DNA of 64,000 bases from Bog-756 sp963745955 (GTDB lineage: Bacteria; Actinomycetota; Acidimicrobiia; Acidimicrobiales; RAAP-2): contig CAVUZI010000014.1 of the NCBI GenBank assembly GCA_963745955.1, positions 1-64,000 of the forward strand, read 5' to 3'. The notes beneath the pieces were generated by a model, which was not told the origin of the DNA, made no database searches, and saw only the letters and a program-made list of their open reading frames with translations. The translations under genes were made by a program, and so were the position numbers. Each line of letters begins with the position of its first letter. Position 1 is the first letter of the stretch. Of the stretch, positions 34,935 through 43,162 are shown in pieces.

Positions 34935-36875
34935 TCAATGATGTGAATTGACTGTTGAGTTGGCAGACGAAGCACCGACCGCCACCCGTCCGCCGCCTGT
35001 CGCACCTCGGACCCGACCGACGATTCTGGTGAGGTCCTCTCCCGAGATGGTCTCTTTCTCGAGGAGGGCGCTGACGACGGCATCAAGTGCGTCACGGTTG
35101 TCGGCCAGCAGCCCGCGGGCCCTCTCCTCGGCTTCGGTGAGCAGGCGGCTCACCTCCTGGTCGATGGCCTGTTGGGTGCCTTCGGAGTAGGGCCGTTCCT
35201 GGCCCAATGGGGAACCACTCAGATAGGAAGGCTGGTCCGATCCATACCCGATGGGCCCGAGCTTCGATGACAATCCCCAGTCCCTCACCATCTTGATGGC
35301 CAGGTCGGTGGCCCCTGACAAGTCGTTGGCCGCCCCGGTCGAGGCCTCTCCGATGACCAGGTTCTCCGAGGCTCGCCCACCCAGGCGGATGGCCAGTGAG
35401 TCGAGCAGGTAGCTCTCGGCGTACAGGTGACGCTCGTCGACCGGCAGCTGTTCGGTGACGCCCAACGCGCGACCCGAGGGCAGGATGGTGATCCTGGCCA
35501 CCGGGTCGGCGTGGGCGGAGAGGAAGGCGACCAAGGCGTGTCCGGCCTCGTGGACGGCGACGGAGTGCTTCTCCTCGGGAAGCAGCGCGTTGGGGACATC
35601 CCGGCGCCCGAGGAGCACTCGATCTCTGGCTTCGTCGATGTCCTTCGCGAAGATGACGTCCCTGTTGTCGCGAACGGCCACGATGGCCGCCTCGTTCAAC
35701 AGGTTGGCCAGGTCCGCTCCGGAGAACCCGGGTGTGGCCCGGGCCACCGCGTCGAAGTCGACGTCGGGAGCCAGGTGCTTGCCCGCCACGTGCACAGCCA
35801 GAATGGCGCACCGCTCGGCCTGGTTGGGCAGCGGGATCTCGACCTCCCGGTCGAACCGGCCGGGCCGGAGGAGGGCCGGGTCGAGCACCTCCGGGCGGTT
35901 GGTGGCCGCCATGACCACCACCCCGGTGCTGGGGTCGAAGCCGTCCATCTCGGCCAGAAGCTGATTGAGGGTCTGTTCCCGCTCGTCGTTGGAGCCGAAC
36001 GAACCCCCACGGCGCTGGCCGATGGCGTCGATCTCGTCGATGAAGATGATGGAAGGGGACCGTTTGCGGGCATCGGCGAAGAGGTCCCGCACTCGGGAGG
36101 CGCCCACTCCGACGAACAGCTCGACGAAGCTCGAGCCGGTGAGGGCGAGGAACGGCACCTCTGCCTCGCCGGCTACCGCCCTGGCCATCAGGGTCTTGCC
36201 CGTTCCCGGCGGTCCGACCATCAGCACCCCCCGAGGTCCGGTTGCCCCGGCCTGGGCGTAGCGCTCAGGATGACGCAAGAAGTCGACCACCTCGGTCACC
36301 TCCTGCTTCGCTCCCTCGTACCCGGCGACGTCGGCCAGCCGGGTGGTCGGCCTGTCCTCGTCGTACACCTTGGCCTTCGACCCGCCGATACCTTTGATCC
36401 CGGCCAGCTGTTTGGAGCTCCTCCGCCCGATCCAAATGAAGACGGCGATGAACAAGAGGATGGGAAGGAACGACAACAGGTCATCCAGGAGAGCCGACCC
36501 CTGCCCCACACCGGTGACGTCGACATCATGCGCCTTCAGTGTCGGCGCCAGCTGGGTGTCGGTGATTGCCGTCGGGATCTGACTGGTGTAATTGTCGCCT
36601 CTCTTGAGTGTCCCCGTAATGGCACCACTCGGGTTGACCGAAGCTGTCCGCACGCCCCCTGAAGCGACCTCGGACAGAAACTTCGAATAGCTGTAGCTCT
36701 CCGTCGGCTTGCCCGTCATATGGGGGATGGAGAGCAGGACCAGCGTGGTGAGGACGCCCAGCGGCAGGAGCCATCTCCGCCACCGGGGTGGGGGAGGAGG
36801 AGCCGGTGCTGGAGGTCGATCGTTGGGCTCGCCAGGCCTTGCCGATGTAGTGGGATGACGCGTCCCGACACTCAT
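34935..36875 (-). CDS. ftsH: FtsH ATP-dependent membrane metalloprotease
   Basis: The product has 646 residues. Degrades misassembled membrane and regulatory proteins. Proline-rich N terminus, first transmembrane segment about 34-52, a periplasmic loop, second segment about 130-150, AAA+ domain (GPPGTGKTLMARAVAGE, IIFIDEIDAIGQRRG, ATNRPEVLDPALLRPGRFD) and the zinc site HEAGH (about 425). ATG 36875 is chosen for GGAGGT seven bases upstream; the longer frame is unsupported. Followed by ndh. Second FtsH copies in stress clusters are common in this phylum. Confidence 0.95.
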   Translation of the reverse strand: MSVGTRHPTTSARPGEPNDRPPAPAPPPPPRWRRWLLPLGVLTTLVLLSIPHMTGKPTESYSYSKFLSEVASGGVRTASVNPSGAITGTLKRGDNYTSQIPTAITDTQLAPTLKAHDVDVTGVGQGSALLDDLLSFLPILLFIAVFIWIGRRSSKQLAGIKGIGGSKAKVYDEDRPTTRLADVAGYEGAKQEVTEVVDFLRHPERYAQAGATGPRGVLMVGPPGTGKTLMARAVAGEAEVPFLALTGSSFVELFVGVGASRVRDLFADARKRSPSIIFIDEIDAIGQRRGGSFGSNDEREQTLNQLLAEMDGFDPSTGVVVMAATNRPEVLDPALLRPGRFDREVEIPLPNQAERCAILAVHVAGKHLAPDVDFDAVARATPGFSGADLANLLNEAAIVAVRDNRDVIFAKDIDEARDRVLLGRRDVPNALLPEEKHSVAVHEAGHALVAFLSAHADPVARITILPSGRALGVTEQLPVDERHLYAESYLLDSLAIRLGGRASENLVIGEASTGAANDLSGATDLAIKMVRDWGLSSKLGPIGYGSDQPSYLSGSPLGQERPYSEGTQQAIDQEVSRLLTEAEERARGLLADNRDALDAVVSALLEKETISGEDLTRIVGRVRGATGGGRVAVGASSANSTVNSHH

Positions 36876-37092
36876 GGTGAGACCTCCGTTCGCGGGCAGC
36901 CTTCTCCTTTGCTGGCAACAACTGATAGCTCCGTCTCCGCGTCGCCTTCCACCCATCTCGGATAGTGGGCCCTCGTCCCTCCTACGAAGCTTCTCATTTC
37001 TGCCTCCGGCCACGACCAGGCACCAACGCCCGATCCCCTTTTCCGCTTTTGAGCCAGGCTCCAATTGCGAGCCATCCTTCCGATGACACCCA

Positions 37093-37551
37093 TCAGTGAG
37101 CAGACAGCCGTGATGGCCGTGCCTTGTGCGCGCCTTCGAGCAACCATGTGCACTTCCTTCGTGAACGATCACACCAATTGCCATATTCGATTCTCACCAG
37201 ATGGTCGAGGCTTTGAACGAGCCGGATGGCAATTCTCTGCGGGTCGTCCAGCACGTGGCTCGCATGTTCGGCTCTGTCGGGAGCGGCAAAGAGTCGTTCC
37301 AGCGCCAGTGAGAACAATGAGTCTTCGTAGAGCTCCTCACTCACCGTCAAGACGCAGCCATCCCACGAGGCGAAGACCAGAAGGCCCGTCAGTATCCCGA
37401 CGATCTCAAAGCTGACCAATCCGCCGGCTGTGGTCGCCAATGCCGAACGCACTTCACGCGGGTGGCCGACTCGATCGCTGCCTCCGTGGGCCGCACGCTG
37501 GCGCTCCTGGCCGACGATCATTCTGAGAACTTCGAGCCGCATCTCGTTCAT
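37093..37551 (-). CDS. Small hypothetical protein with one membrane-like stretch
   Basis: The product has 152 residues, no family recognised. It starts MNEMRLEVLRMIVGQERQR behind GGGAGGG. A hydrophobic stretch (GLVSFEIVGILTGLLVFASW, about residues 44-63) may cross the membrane. A copy of the recurrent motif lies 135 bp upstream in the same orientation, which favours a real gene. The C-terminal 40 residues are Arg/Cys-rich and may be beyond the true stop. Composition is otherwise ambiguous. Confidence 0.45.
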   Translation of the reverse strand: MNEMRLEVLRMIVGQERQRAAHGGSDRVGHPREVRSALATTAGGLVSFEIVGILTGLLVFASWDGCVLTVSEELYEDSLFSLALERLFAAPDRAEHASHVLDDPQRIAIRLVQSLDHLVRIEYGNWCDRSRRKCTWLLEGAHKARPSRLSAH

Positions 37552-37685
37552 CGCTGCCCTCCCGAGGGATCAAGTGGCTCTCATTCGGACACACATCACG
37601 TTCACCTTCTGTCTCCTGGCTCCTGGCTCCTGGCCGGCCCGAACAGCCTCGCTGCCCGCTCAACTAACCATGGCGCCTCCAGATT

Positions 37686-37714
37686 CCCGTCGCGCCCGTG
37701 GATGACCCTGGTCA
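37686..37714 (-). promoter_or_regulatory. Recurrent motif copy upstream of hypothetical gene
   Basis: Minus strand: ACCAGGGTCATCCACGGG followed by CGCGACGGG; ends 135 bp before ATG 37551. It forms an inverted pair with the copy at 37829-37856. Confidence 0.6.
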
Positions 37715-37828
37715 GTGCTCCGGCCTGCGGGCAGGGCCGGGCGACCACTCTGGGGTCAGGTGACCGGTCAGATCCCCGCTCGGGTGTCCGCTACCGGAGG
37801 CCGGCGGTCATCATCGGCTGTCCACGTC

Positions 37829-37856
37829 GACCAGGGTCATCCACAGGCGCGACGGG
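37829..37856 (+). promoter_or_regulatory. Recurrent motif copy upstream of universal stress gene
   Basis: ACCAGGGTCATCCACAGG followed by CGCGACGGG, ending 26 bp before the ATG at 37883, inside the expected core promoter. Confidence 0.6.
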
Positions 37857-37882
37857 TCGCCGGAGGCGCGAGCCTCGGCAGT

Positions 37883-38896
37883 ATGAGAGTTTTCCGCCGG
37901 CCGCCGTTGGCAGGTGGGGCGGCCACGGATGCTGCATCGAGCCAGCCACAGGCGAGCACCAGGGGAGGAGCCGATCTGCTTCTTCGCCGAGAAGCGGGTC
38001 CGCTCCTTGTTGCGGTCGACGGCCGAGCGGAGGGCTGGGATGCTCTGGAGTGGGCCGCCGCCGAGGCGGCTGCCCGCCAGGTGGCGCTCCGGATCGTGCA
38101 TGCGATCAGATGGCCGGGACCGCCATCGGGCCTGCCCGGGGGCCTGGCCATGAACCGGTGGGATCCCAAGGTCGAAAGCACGGGGGTGTGCGTTCTCGAG
38201 GAAGCGGTCGACCTTGCCCGCAGCGTCGCTCCCACTGTGCCGATCACGACTCATCTCCAGTTGGGAGATATCGCCCAGGTGGTGCTGCGGGAGGGACGAA
38301 GTGATGCGCTCATCGTCCTGGGTCGCCGGACCGGTCGCCACCGCCGTTCCGTCGCCAGGTCGGTGGGCAGCCAGGTGGCTCGTCGCTCGAACTGTCCGGT
38401 CCTCGTCGTCGGCCTGCAGGATGAGGTCTCACCTGGCCCTTCGCTGGGAAGGGTGGTGGTCAGCGCCGATGGTACGCAGGACCCGACAGTCGCTCTCGGC
38501 TTCGCTTTCCGCGCCGCCCAGCGCCGCGATGCCGGTGTTACGGCGATTCTGGCGTGGAGCAGAAGGAGCTCGGCTCACTATGACGCTCGAGTCGCCCAGG
38601 CCTTGCGGGTGTGTCGCGAGGCCTTTCCGGACGTGGAGGTCCGGGAGCGGGTCGTTGCCCTCCCGGCTGGATCGGCCCTTGTAGGGGAATCGGCGGGAGC
38701 AGCGCTGGTCGTACTCGGGTCGCGGACTCATGGCCGTCTGCGCCGAGGGCTCTTCGAGTCTGTGGAATCTGTCTTGGGCTCGGTTCGCGCTCCGGTCGCG
38801 GTTGTCAGGGATGCTTCCAGTTGGCGGCTGACCAGCACCACGGCTCCAACCAGGGACTCCCACTGGTGCGACCAGAAGGCCAAGGGTCGACGATAG
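37883..38896 (+). CDS. Universal stress protein, two UspA domains
   Basis: The product has 337 residues. Domain 1 about 38-175 (GPLLVAVDGRAEGWDALEWA ... DALIVLGRRTGRHRRSVARS) and domain 2 about 185-320 (GRVVVSADGTQDPTVALGFA ... ALVVLGSRTHGRLRRGLFES), each ending in the G-2x-G-9x-G-S/T ATP-binding pattern in recognisable form. Tandem USPs are typical of mycobacterial dormancy regulons. ATG 37883 follows a poor ribosome-binding site. The tail after PVAVVRDAS is not conserved and overlaps the next recurrent-motif copy, so the true stop could be earlier. Confidence 0.9.
   Translation: MRVFRRPPLAGGAATDAASSQPQASTRGGADLLLRREAGPLLVAVDGRAEGWDALEWAAAEAAARQVALRIVHAIRWPGPPSGLPGGLAMNRWDPKVESTGVCVLEEAVDLARSVAPTVPITTHLQLGDIAQVVLREGRSDALIVLGRRTGRHRRSVARSVGSQVARRSNCPVLVVGLQDEVSPGPSLGRVVVSADGTQDPTVALGFAFRAAQRRDAGVTAILAWSRRSSAHYDARVAQALRVCREAFPDVEVRERVVALPAGSALVGESAGAALVVLGSRTHGRLRRGLFESVESVLGSVRAPVAVVRDASSWRLTSTTAPTRDSHWCDQKAKGRR
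38848..38873 (+). promoter_or_regulatory. Recurrent motif copy before the disulfide oxidoreductase
   Basis: ACCAGGGACTCCCACTGG followed by TGCGACC, inside the last codons of the universal stress reading frame and 159 bp before ATG 39032. Confidence 0.5.
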
Positions 38897-39031
38897 CTTC
38901 AGCGCGGACGGAGGGAGGAACACGAAAGCAGCTCTGAGCAGGACAGGGAGATCAGAATCTCCTTCCACTCAGTGAGAGGGTTGAGTCCCGGAATAGTGGT
39001 GCGAGGAAGCAGCGACCCGTGGAGGTCCTTG

Positions 39032-40486
39032 ATGAGCAGCAGTGATGGAAGTAGTGAGTACGACGTCATTCTCTTCGGTGGCGGAGCGCCAGGCGAGCAT
39101 TGTGCGGCTGCGTTGGCTGATGGTGGTTTGCGTGTCGCCGTGGTGGAGCGCGATCTGGTGGGAGGTGAGTGCTCCTATTGGGCGTGCATTCCATCCAAGG
39201 CACTGCTGCGTCCCGGGGAGGCCGTGCACGGCGCGCTGGAAGCGGCCGCGACGGCGGAGGTGGACGTGAAAGCGGCGCTCGCCTGGCGGGACTTCATGGT
39301 GTCCGACTATTCGGACACCGGACAAGCAAAGTGGCTGGAGGGCAAGGGAATCGACCTGCTCCGTGGAAATGGCCGTCTTGCCGGAGTTGGGGTGGTCGAG
39401 GTCGACGGCAAGCGATATACGGCAGACCATGTGGTTGTGGCAACCGGCTCCGATCCGGCGGTACCGCCCGTTCCCGGCCTTGGTGAGCTGGATGGAGTTT
39501 GGGGGACGCACGAGGCAACTGGCATGAAGGCCGTACCGAGTCGTCTGCTCGTGATGGGGGGCGGGCCGGCCGGGGTGGAATTGGCTCAGGTGGTGCGCCG
39601 CCTGGGCGGCGAGGTCGCACTCATCGAGCGAGCGGACCGTTTGCTCGCCCGTGAAGCTGCGCCACTGGGTGACGCGCTGGCCGACAGTCTGCGCCGTGAC
39701 GGGATCGAAATCGTCCTTGGCGAGAGCGTCAAGGCTGCGCGAAGAGACGGTGAAGAGTACGTCCTCGAGTTCGGCGAGCACGGCCAGCTGCGGGGGGATC
39801 GCCTGCTGGTTGCCACTGGCCGGCGCCCGCGGGTGAGTGGCATAGGCCTGGACACCGTGGGAGTGGAGGCTGACCACCATGGGATCCCAGTGGACCCGTA
39901 CCTGCGGGCAGGCGAACGACTCTGGGCGATAGGCGACGTCAACGGTGTGTGGCCTCTGACCCATGTGGGTGAGTACGAAGGTGATGTCGTGGCCGCGAAT
40001 ATCCTCGGAAGGTCGAGGCCGGCCAACTATGAAGCGGTGCCCCGCGTCGTCTATACGGACCCCCAGGCTGCGGCGGTCGGGGCCGTCGAGGCCCCGTTCA
40101 GTGGCACTGCTCCCTTGTCAGAGGTCTCCAGAACCGCCACCTACACCCATGACTACGCCGAGTCCAAGGGTTTCCTGACACTGCTCAGCGACGGCGAGCG
40201 GCTGACTGGCGCCTATGCATTGGGCCCCGAGGCAGGGGAGTGGTTGCAGCAGGCGACGTTGGCCATACGAGCTCGAGTCCCACTTGAAGTGCTGCGTGAC
40301 ACGATTCAACCCTTCCCCAGCTTTTCGGAGATCTATGCCACTGCCCTCAAGGCGCTCGGCGTCGAAATCGACGGTGCGAGCAAGAAGGACGGCGCGAGCA
40401 AGAAAGACGGTGCGAGCAAGGAAGTGGGGCGAGCAGGCGGGCAGAAGGTGGTCGGCGCACCGATGGGTTCATCTGTTCCCTCGTAA
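39032..40486 (+). CDS. FAD/NAD(P) pyridine nucleotide-disulfide oxidoreductase
   Basis: The product has 484 residues. FAD-binding GGGAPGEHCAAALA, the redox disulfide GGECSYWACIPSKALLRP (C-x4-C), NAD-binding GGGPAGVELAQVVRRLGG, LWAIGDVNG and a dimerisation domain (PRVVYTDPQAAAVG, then QPFPSFSEIYATAL). This is the lipoamide-dehydrogenase/mercuric-reductase superfamily; no lipoyl context, so the disulfide substrate is unknown. The tail carries three GASKKD-type repeats, encoded by an 18-bp tandem repeat at about 40372-40425. ATG 39032 has GGAGG upstream. Confidence 0.9.
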   Translation: MSSSDGSSEYDVILFGGGAPGEHCAAALADGGLRVAVVERDLVGGECSYWACIPSKALLRPGEAVHGALEAAATAEVDVKAALAWRDFMVSDYSDTGQAKWLEGKGIDLLRGNGRLAGVGVVEVDGKRYTADHVVVATGSDPAVPPVPGLGELDGVWGTHEATGMKAVPSRLLVMGGGPAGVELAQVVRRLGGEVALIERADRLLAREAAPLGDALADSLRRDGIEIVLGESVKAARRDGEEYVLEFGEHGQLRGDRLLVATGRRPRVSGIGLDTVGVEADHHGIPVDPYLRAGERLWAIGDVNGVWPLTHVGEYEGDVVAANILGRSRPANYEAVPRVVYTDPQAAAVGAVEAPFSGTAPLSEVSRTATYTHDYAESKGFLTLLSDGERLTGAYALGPEAGEWLQQATLAIRARVPLEVLRDTIQPFPSFSEIYATALKALGVEIDGASKKDGASKKDGASKEVGRAGGQKVVGAPMGSSVPS

Positions 40487-40646
40487 TGGTCCAGGTGGCT
40501 GTGTTCCGCAGAGGTGACCGGAATGGGAAGGCCATGGAGCTTCGGGTCGAGTCCGGTCTCCATGTTCTGGAGGGAATCCACGAGTATGCGCAAGGTTGCT
40601 CTGAGCAATTCGTTCCGACGACGCCAGGCCCAGGGAGATCGTGACC

Positions 40647-40979
40647 ATGGAGTACCTCGTCACCATGACCACTCACGTTCCTGACGGGACCTCAGAGCAA
40701 GAGGTCGAAGAGATCAGGGCCCGAGAGGCCGTACGATCGAGTCAGCTTTCGGCGGAGGGACACCTGCTCCGCCTCTGGCGCCCTCCGTTGCAGCCGGGCG
40801 AATGGCGCACACTCGGTCTCTTCTCCGCTGATGACCAGAGGCAACTCGGGGAGATCCTCGCCTCCATGCCGTTGCGCGTATGGCGCACGGATGAGGTCAT
40901 GCAACTGTCGCCCCATCCAAATGACCCGGGACTGGTTCGGAGTGAGGAGCCCGGGCAGAAGACCGCGTCTTCCACGTGA
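40647..40979 (+). CDS. Muconolactone isomerase-like protein
   Basis: The product has 110 residues. The ferredoxin-like muconolactone delta-isomerase pattern is visible: MEYLVTMTTHVPDGTSEQEV, EEIRAREAVRSSQLSAEGHL, RLWRPPLQPGEWRTLGLFSA, LPLR/MPLRVWRTDEVMQLSPHPNDP. CatC acts in the beta-ketoadipate pathway, but no catA/catB or pca genes are nearby and stand-alone relatives are common. ATG 40647 has GGGAG upstream and is preferred to GTG 40641. Confidence 0.85.
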   Translation: MEYLVTMTTHVPDGTSEQEVEEIRAREAVRSSQLSAEGHLLRLWRPPLQPGEWRTLGLFSADDQRQLGEILASMPLRVWRTDEVMQLSPHPNDPGLVRSEEPGQKTASST

Positions 40980-41019
40980 CGTAGTTTGGCCTCGCTCACA
41001 CATGCTTCTGAGGAGCTCC

Positions 41020-41733
41020 ATGGTCGGAAATGAGATGAAGGTCGCAATCATCACCGGAGGGAGTGAGGGCATCGGTGCCGGCCTCGTCTCGGCGTATCGT
41101 GGCCGGGGCTGGGGAATCGTGGCCAACTCGCGGACGATCAAGCCCTCCGAGGACGCGGGTATCGTCACTGTCGACGGTGATGTGGCAGAGCCGGCGACCG
41201 ATGACCGAATCGTCAGTGCGGCCCTCGAACACTTCGGACGGATCGATACGCTCATCAACAACGCAGGTATTTTCATCAGTAAGCCGTTCACCGAATATAC
41301 CGACGAAGAGTATGCATCCATCGTGCGCGTGAACCTCACTGGATTCTTCAGGCTCACCCAGCGGGTGGTCGCCGAGATGCTGAACGGCTCGGGCGGTCAC
41401 ATTGTCAACATCACGACCACTCTCGTCGACTACGCGAATGCCGAAGTTCCCTCTGTGTTGGTTTCGCTCACCAAAGGCGGCCTGGCTTCGGCTACGAAGT
41501 CGCTGGCGATCGAGTATGCGACCCGTGGGATCAGGGTCAATGCAGTTTCGCCGGGCGTTATCCAGACGCCGCTGAATGCACCGGATTCCTATGATGCGGC
41601 GGCAGCGCTCCAGCCCCTTGGTCGTGTCGGGCAGGTCAGCGATATCGTCGAAGGGATTCTCTTCCTGGAGTCGTCTCCCTTTGTCACCGGAGAGATTCTG
41701 CACATCGACGGTGGCCAGAGCGCGGGTCATTGA
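41020..41733 (+). CDS. SDR-family protein lacking the catalytic tyrosine
   Basis: The product has 237 residues. Cofactor motif TGGSEGIG, DVAEP, NNAG (LINNAGIF), ITTT for the serine region and the PG block RVNAVSPGVIQTPL. The YxxxK motif is replaced: VPSVLVSLTKGGL keeps the lysine but has Val where Tyr should be. A subfamily with this change exists in actinobacteria, so it may still bind NAD(P) with altered chemistry. ATG 41020 follows GAGGAG by four bases. Confidence 0.85.
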   Translation: MVGNEMKVAIITGGSEGIGAGLVSAYRGRGWGIVANSRTIKPSEDAGIVTVDGDVAEPATDDRIVSAALEHFGRIDTLINNAGIFISKPFTEYTDEEYASIVRVNLTGFFRLTQRVVAEMLNGSGGHIVNITTTLVDYANAEVPSVLVSLTKGGLASATKSLAIEYATRGIRVNAVSPGVIQTPLNAPDSYDAAAALQPLGRVGQVSDIVEGILFLESSPFVTGEILHIDGGQSAGH

Positions 41734-41801
41734 TCGCCTGCGCCGAGACTTCGGGGTGCCCGTCGGGAGCTTGCGACCACCAGCTATCGCCCGTCGGGTA
41801 G

Positions 41802-41830
41802 TGACCAGGGTCTCCCACGGGTGCGACGGG
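41802..41830 (+). promoter_or_regulatory. Recurrent motif copy in the SDR-PRC gap
   Basis: ACCAGGGTCTCCCACGGG followed by TGCGACGGG, 175 bp before the small ORF at 42005 and upstream of the PRC-barrel gene. Confidence 0.6.
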
Positions 41831-42004
41831 AGGCTCTGTGGGCGAACATGAAGCTCAGGAGGGCCACGTCCCCAGGTGTCCTTGCCGAAGAGGACTCCAG
41901 TGGTGGCCGTGTCCTGATGGCGCGCACGCGGCGTTCGAGCGGCATGGTGGTCAGGCAGAGAGCAACGGGCAGGATGAAGCGAGGCAGTCGTGGTCGGAAG
42001 GGAG

Positions 42005-42148
42005 ATGAACGAGTTGGCGCGGAAGGTGATGCCCGAACTGAGGAGCATTGCCGCTCTCGTCGAGAGCGCCGGGGAAGCGTCGGTTCAGTCCATGGAGCTT
42101 CTCGAAGTCGGTCGTGCCATTCCAGACCGCGCTGGTGGTCTTGAGTGA
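42005..42148 (+). CDS. Small 47-residue protein
   Basis: It starts MNELARKVMPELRSIAAL directly behind AAGGGAG and is Ala/Glu/Leu-rich, with helical propensity (VESAGEASVQSMELLEVGRA). No known family. Downstream of a recurrent-motif copy and upstream of the PRC gene, so plausibly expressed. Confidence 0.4.
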   Translation: MNELARKVMPELRSIAALVESAGEASVQSMELLEVGRAIPDRAGGLE

Positions 42149-42298
42149 TTGGGGTGGCAGTTGAAGTGGCGAGCTTCGAGTGGTGTCCTTCATCCAGGAT
42201 GGACGAAGCACCTGGCGGGCGTCGACGGTCGTAGTGTGAAAGGACTGCTCGAGGATGATCGATCCGGTACGAGGTTGTCGAAGGGGAAAGAGGTAGTC

Positions 42299-42469
42299 AT
42301 GGTTCATTCATCGGTCGACATGGTGAAGAGCAGCCGATTGGCTGTCCTGCTCGACGATCCACCGTTGGCTGTGTGGGCAATGAGGACCGCCGGCAGCTGT
42401 GGGTCGTCTCCGCTCTCTGCCCTCGAAATGCTGGCTGAGGCTCTGACCAGAGACGCCGTAGCACGATGA
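42299..42469 (+). CDS. Small 56-residue protein coupled to the PRC gene
   Basis: It starts MVHSSVDMVKSSRLAVLLDD behind AAAGAGG and ends with a stop overlapping the PRC ATG (ATGA). No family recognised. The overlap is the main support. Confidence 0.45.
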   Translation: MVHSSVDMVKSSRLAVLLDDPPLAVWAMRTAGSCGSSPLSALEMLAEALTRDAVAR

Positions 42470-43131
42470 TGACGGAAGAAGTCAATTCGGCCGGCGTGGA
42501 GGGAGACAGGACGGCAGGGGTGGCGCAGCTCATGATGGGAGCCGAGGCGAAGTGCACCGATGGATCGTGCGGTGAAGTTCGTCGTCTGGTCATAGATCCT
42601 GCCACGCTCGAGGTGAGCCATCTGGTGGTCGAGCCGCTACACCGACAGGGGCTCGGACGACTTGTGCCACTCGATCTCGTGGATGTCTCGACTGGTGAAG
42701 TGCGAGTCGACTGCACGAGGGCCCAGTTCGAAGCCTTGGATCATGCGGAAGAGACGGAGCTCCTGCCTGCAAGTGGCGGCCATGCAGATTATCCAGCCGG
42801 ACGGGCGTTGCCTCAGCCTTACGAGGGCCTGAGTAACGTGATCGGGGACGTTCCCGAGCCCGTCATCTACGACACGGTCCCATCGGGAGAGGTGGAGGTG
42901 ATGCCGGGTGAACGGGTCCATGCCACGGATGGCCCCATCGGGAGCGTCAAAGGGGTGGTGATCGATACCCGGACTCGGCACGTCACCCACCTGCTTCTAC
43001 GGGAAGGTCACGCGTGGGGCCACAAGAACGTTGCCGTTCCGGCAGATGCCGTGATCGCCATCGACAACGGTATTCAGTTGAATCTTTCCAAGCGAGACGT
43101 AGAGGATCTGCGGCCTGCGGAGGAGAATTGA
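42466..43131 (+). CDS. PRC-barrel protein, two domains
   Basis: The product has 221 residues. Two PRC-barrel-like halves at about 18-85 (LMMGAEAKCTDGSCGEVRRLVIDPATLEVSHLVVE) and 135-205 (VMPGERVHATDGPIGSVKGVVIDTRTRHVTHLLLREGH), each with the G-x-I/V-x-G-x-V-x-D pattern. PRC domains occur in RNA-processing factor RimM, photosynthetic reaction centres and many stress proteins; here the role is unknown. ATG 42466 overlaps the small upstream ORF. Confidence 0.85.
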   Translation: MMTEEVNSAGVEGDRTAGVAQLMMGAEAKCTDGSCGEVRRLVIDPATLEVSHLVVEPLHRQGLGRLVPLDLVDVSTGEVRVDCTRAQFEALDHAEETELLPASGGHADYPAGRALPQPYEGLSNVIGDVPEPVIYDTVPSGEVEVMPGERVHATDGPIGSVKGVVIDTRTRHVTHLLLREGHAWGHKNVAVPADAVIAIDNGIQLNLSKRDVEDLRPAEEN

Positions 43132-43162
43132 GGGTACGGTCCCAGAGCGGAGGGGTTTCCTC

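Larger units (their letters stand above)
37552..37882. other. Divergent control region with two recurrent-motif copies
   Basis: No gene. Two copies of the recurrent motif face away from each other at 37686-37714 (minus) and 37829-37856 (plus), serving the divergent hypothetical and universal-stress genes. A CTCCTGGCTCCTGG run at about 37614 is repetitive. Confidence 0.55.
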
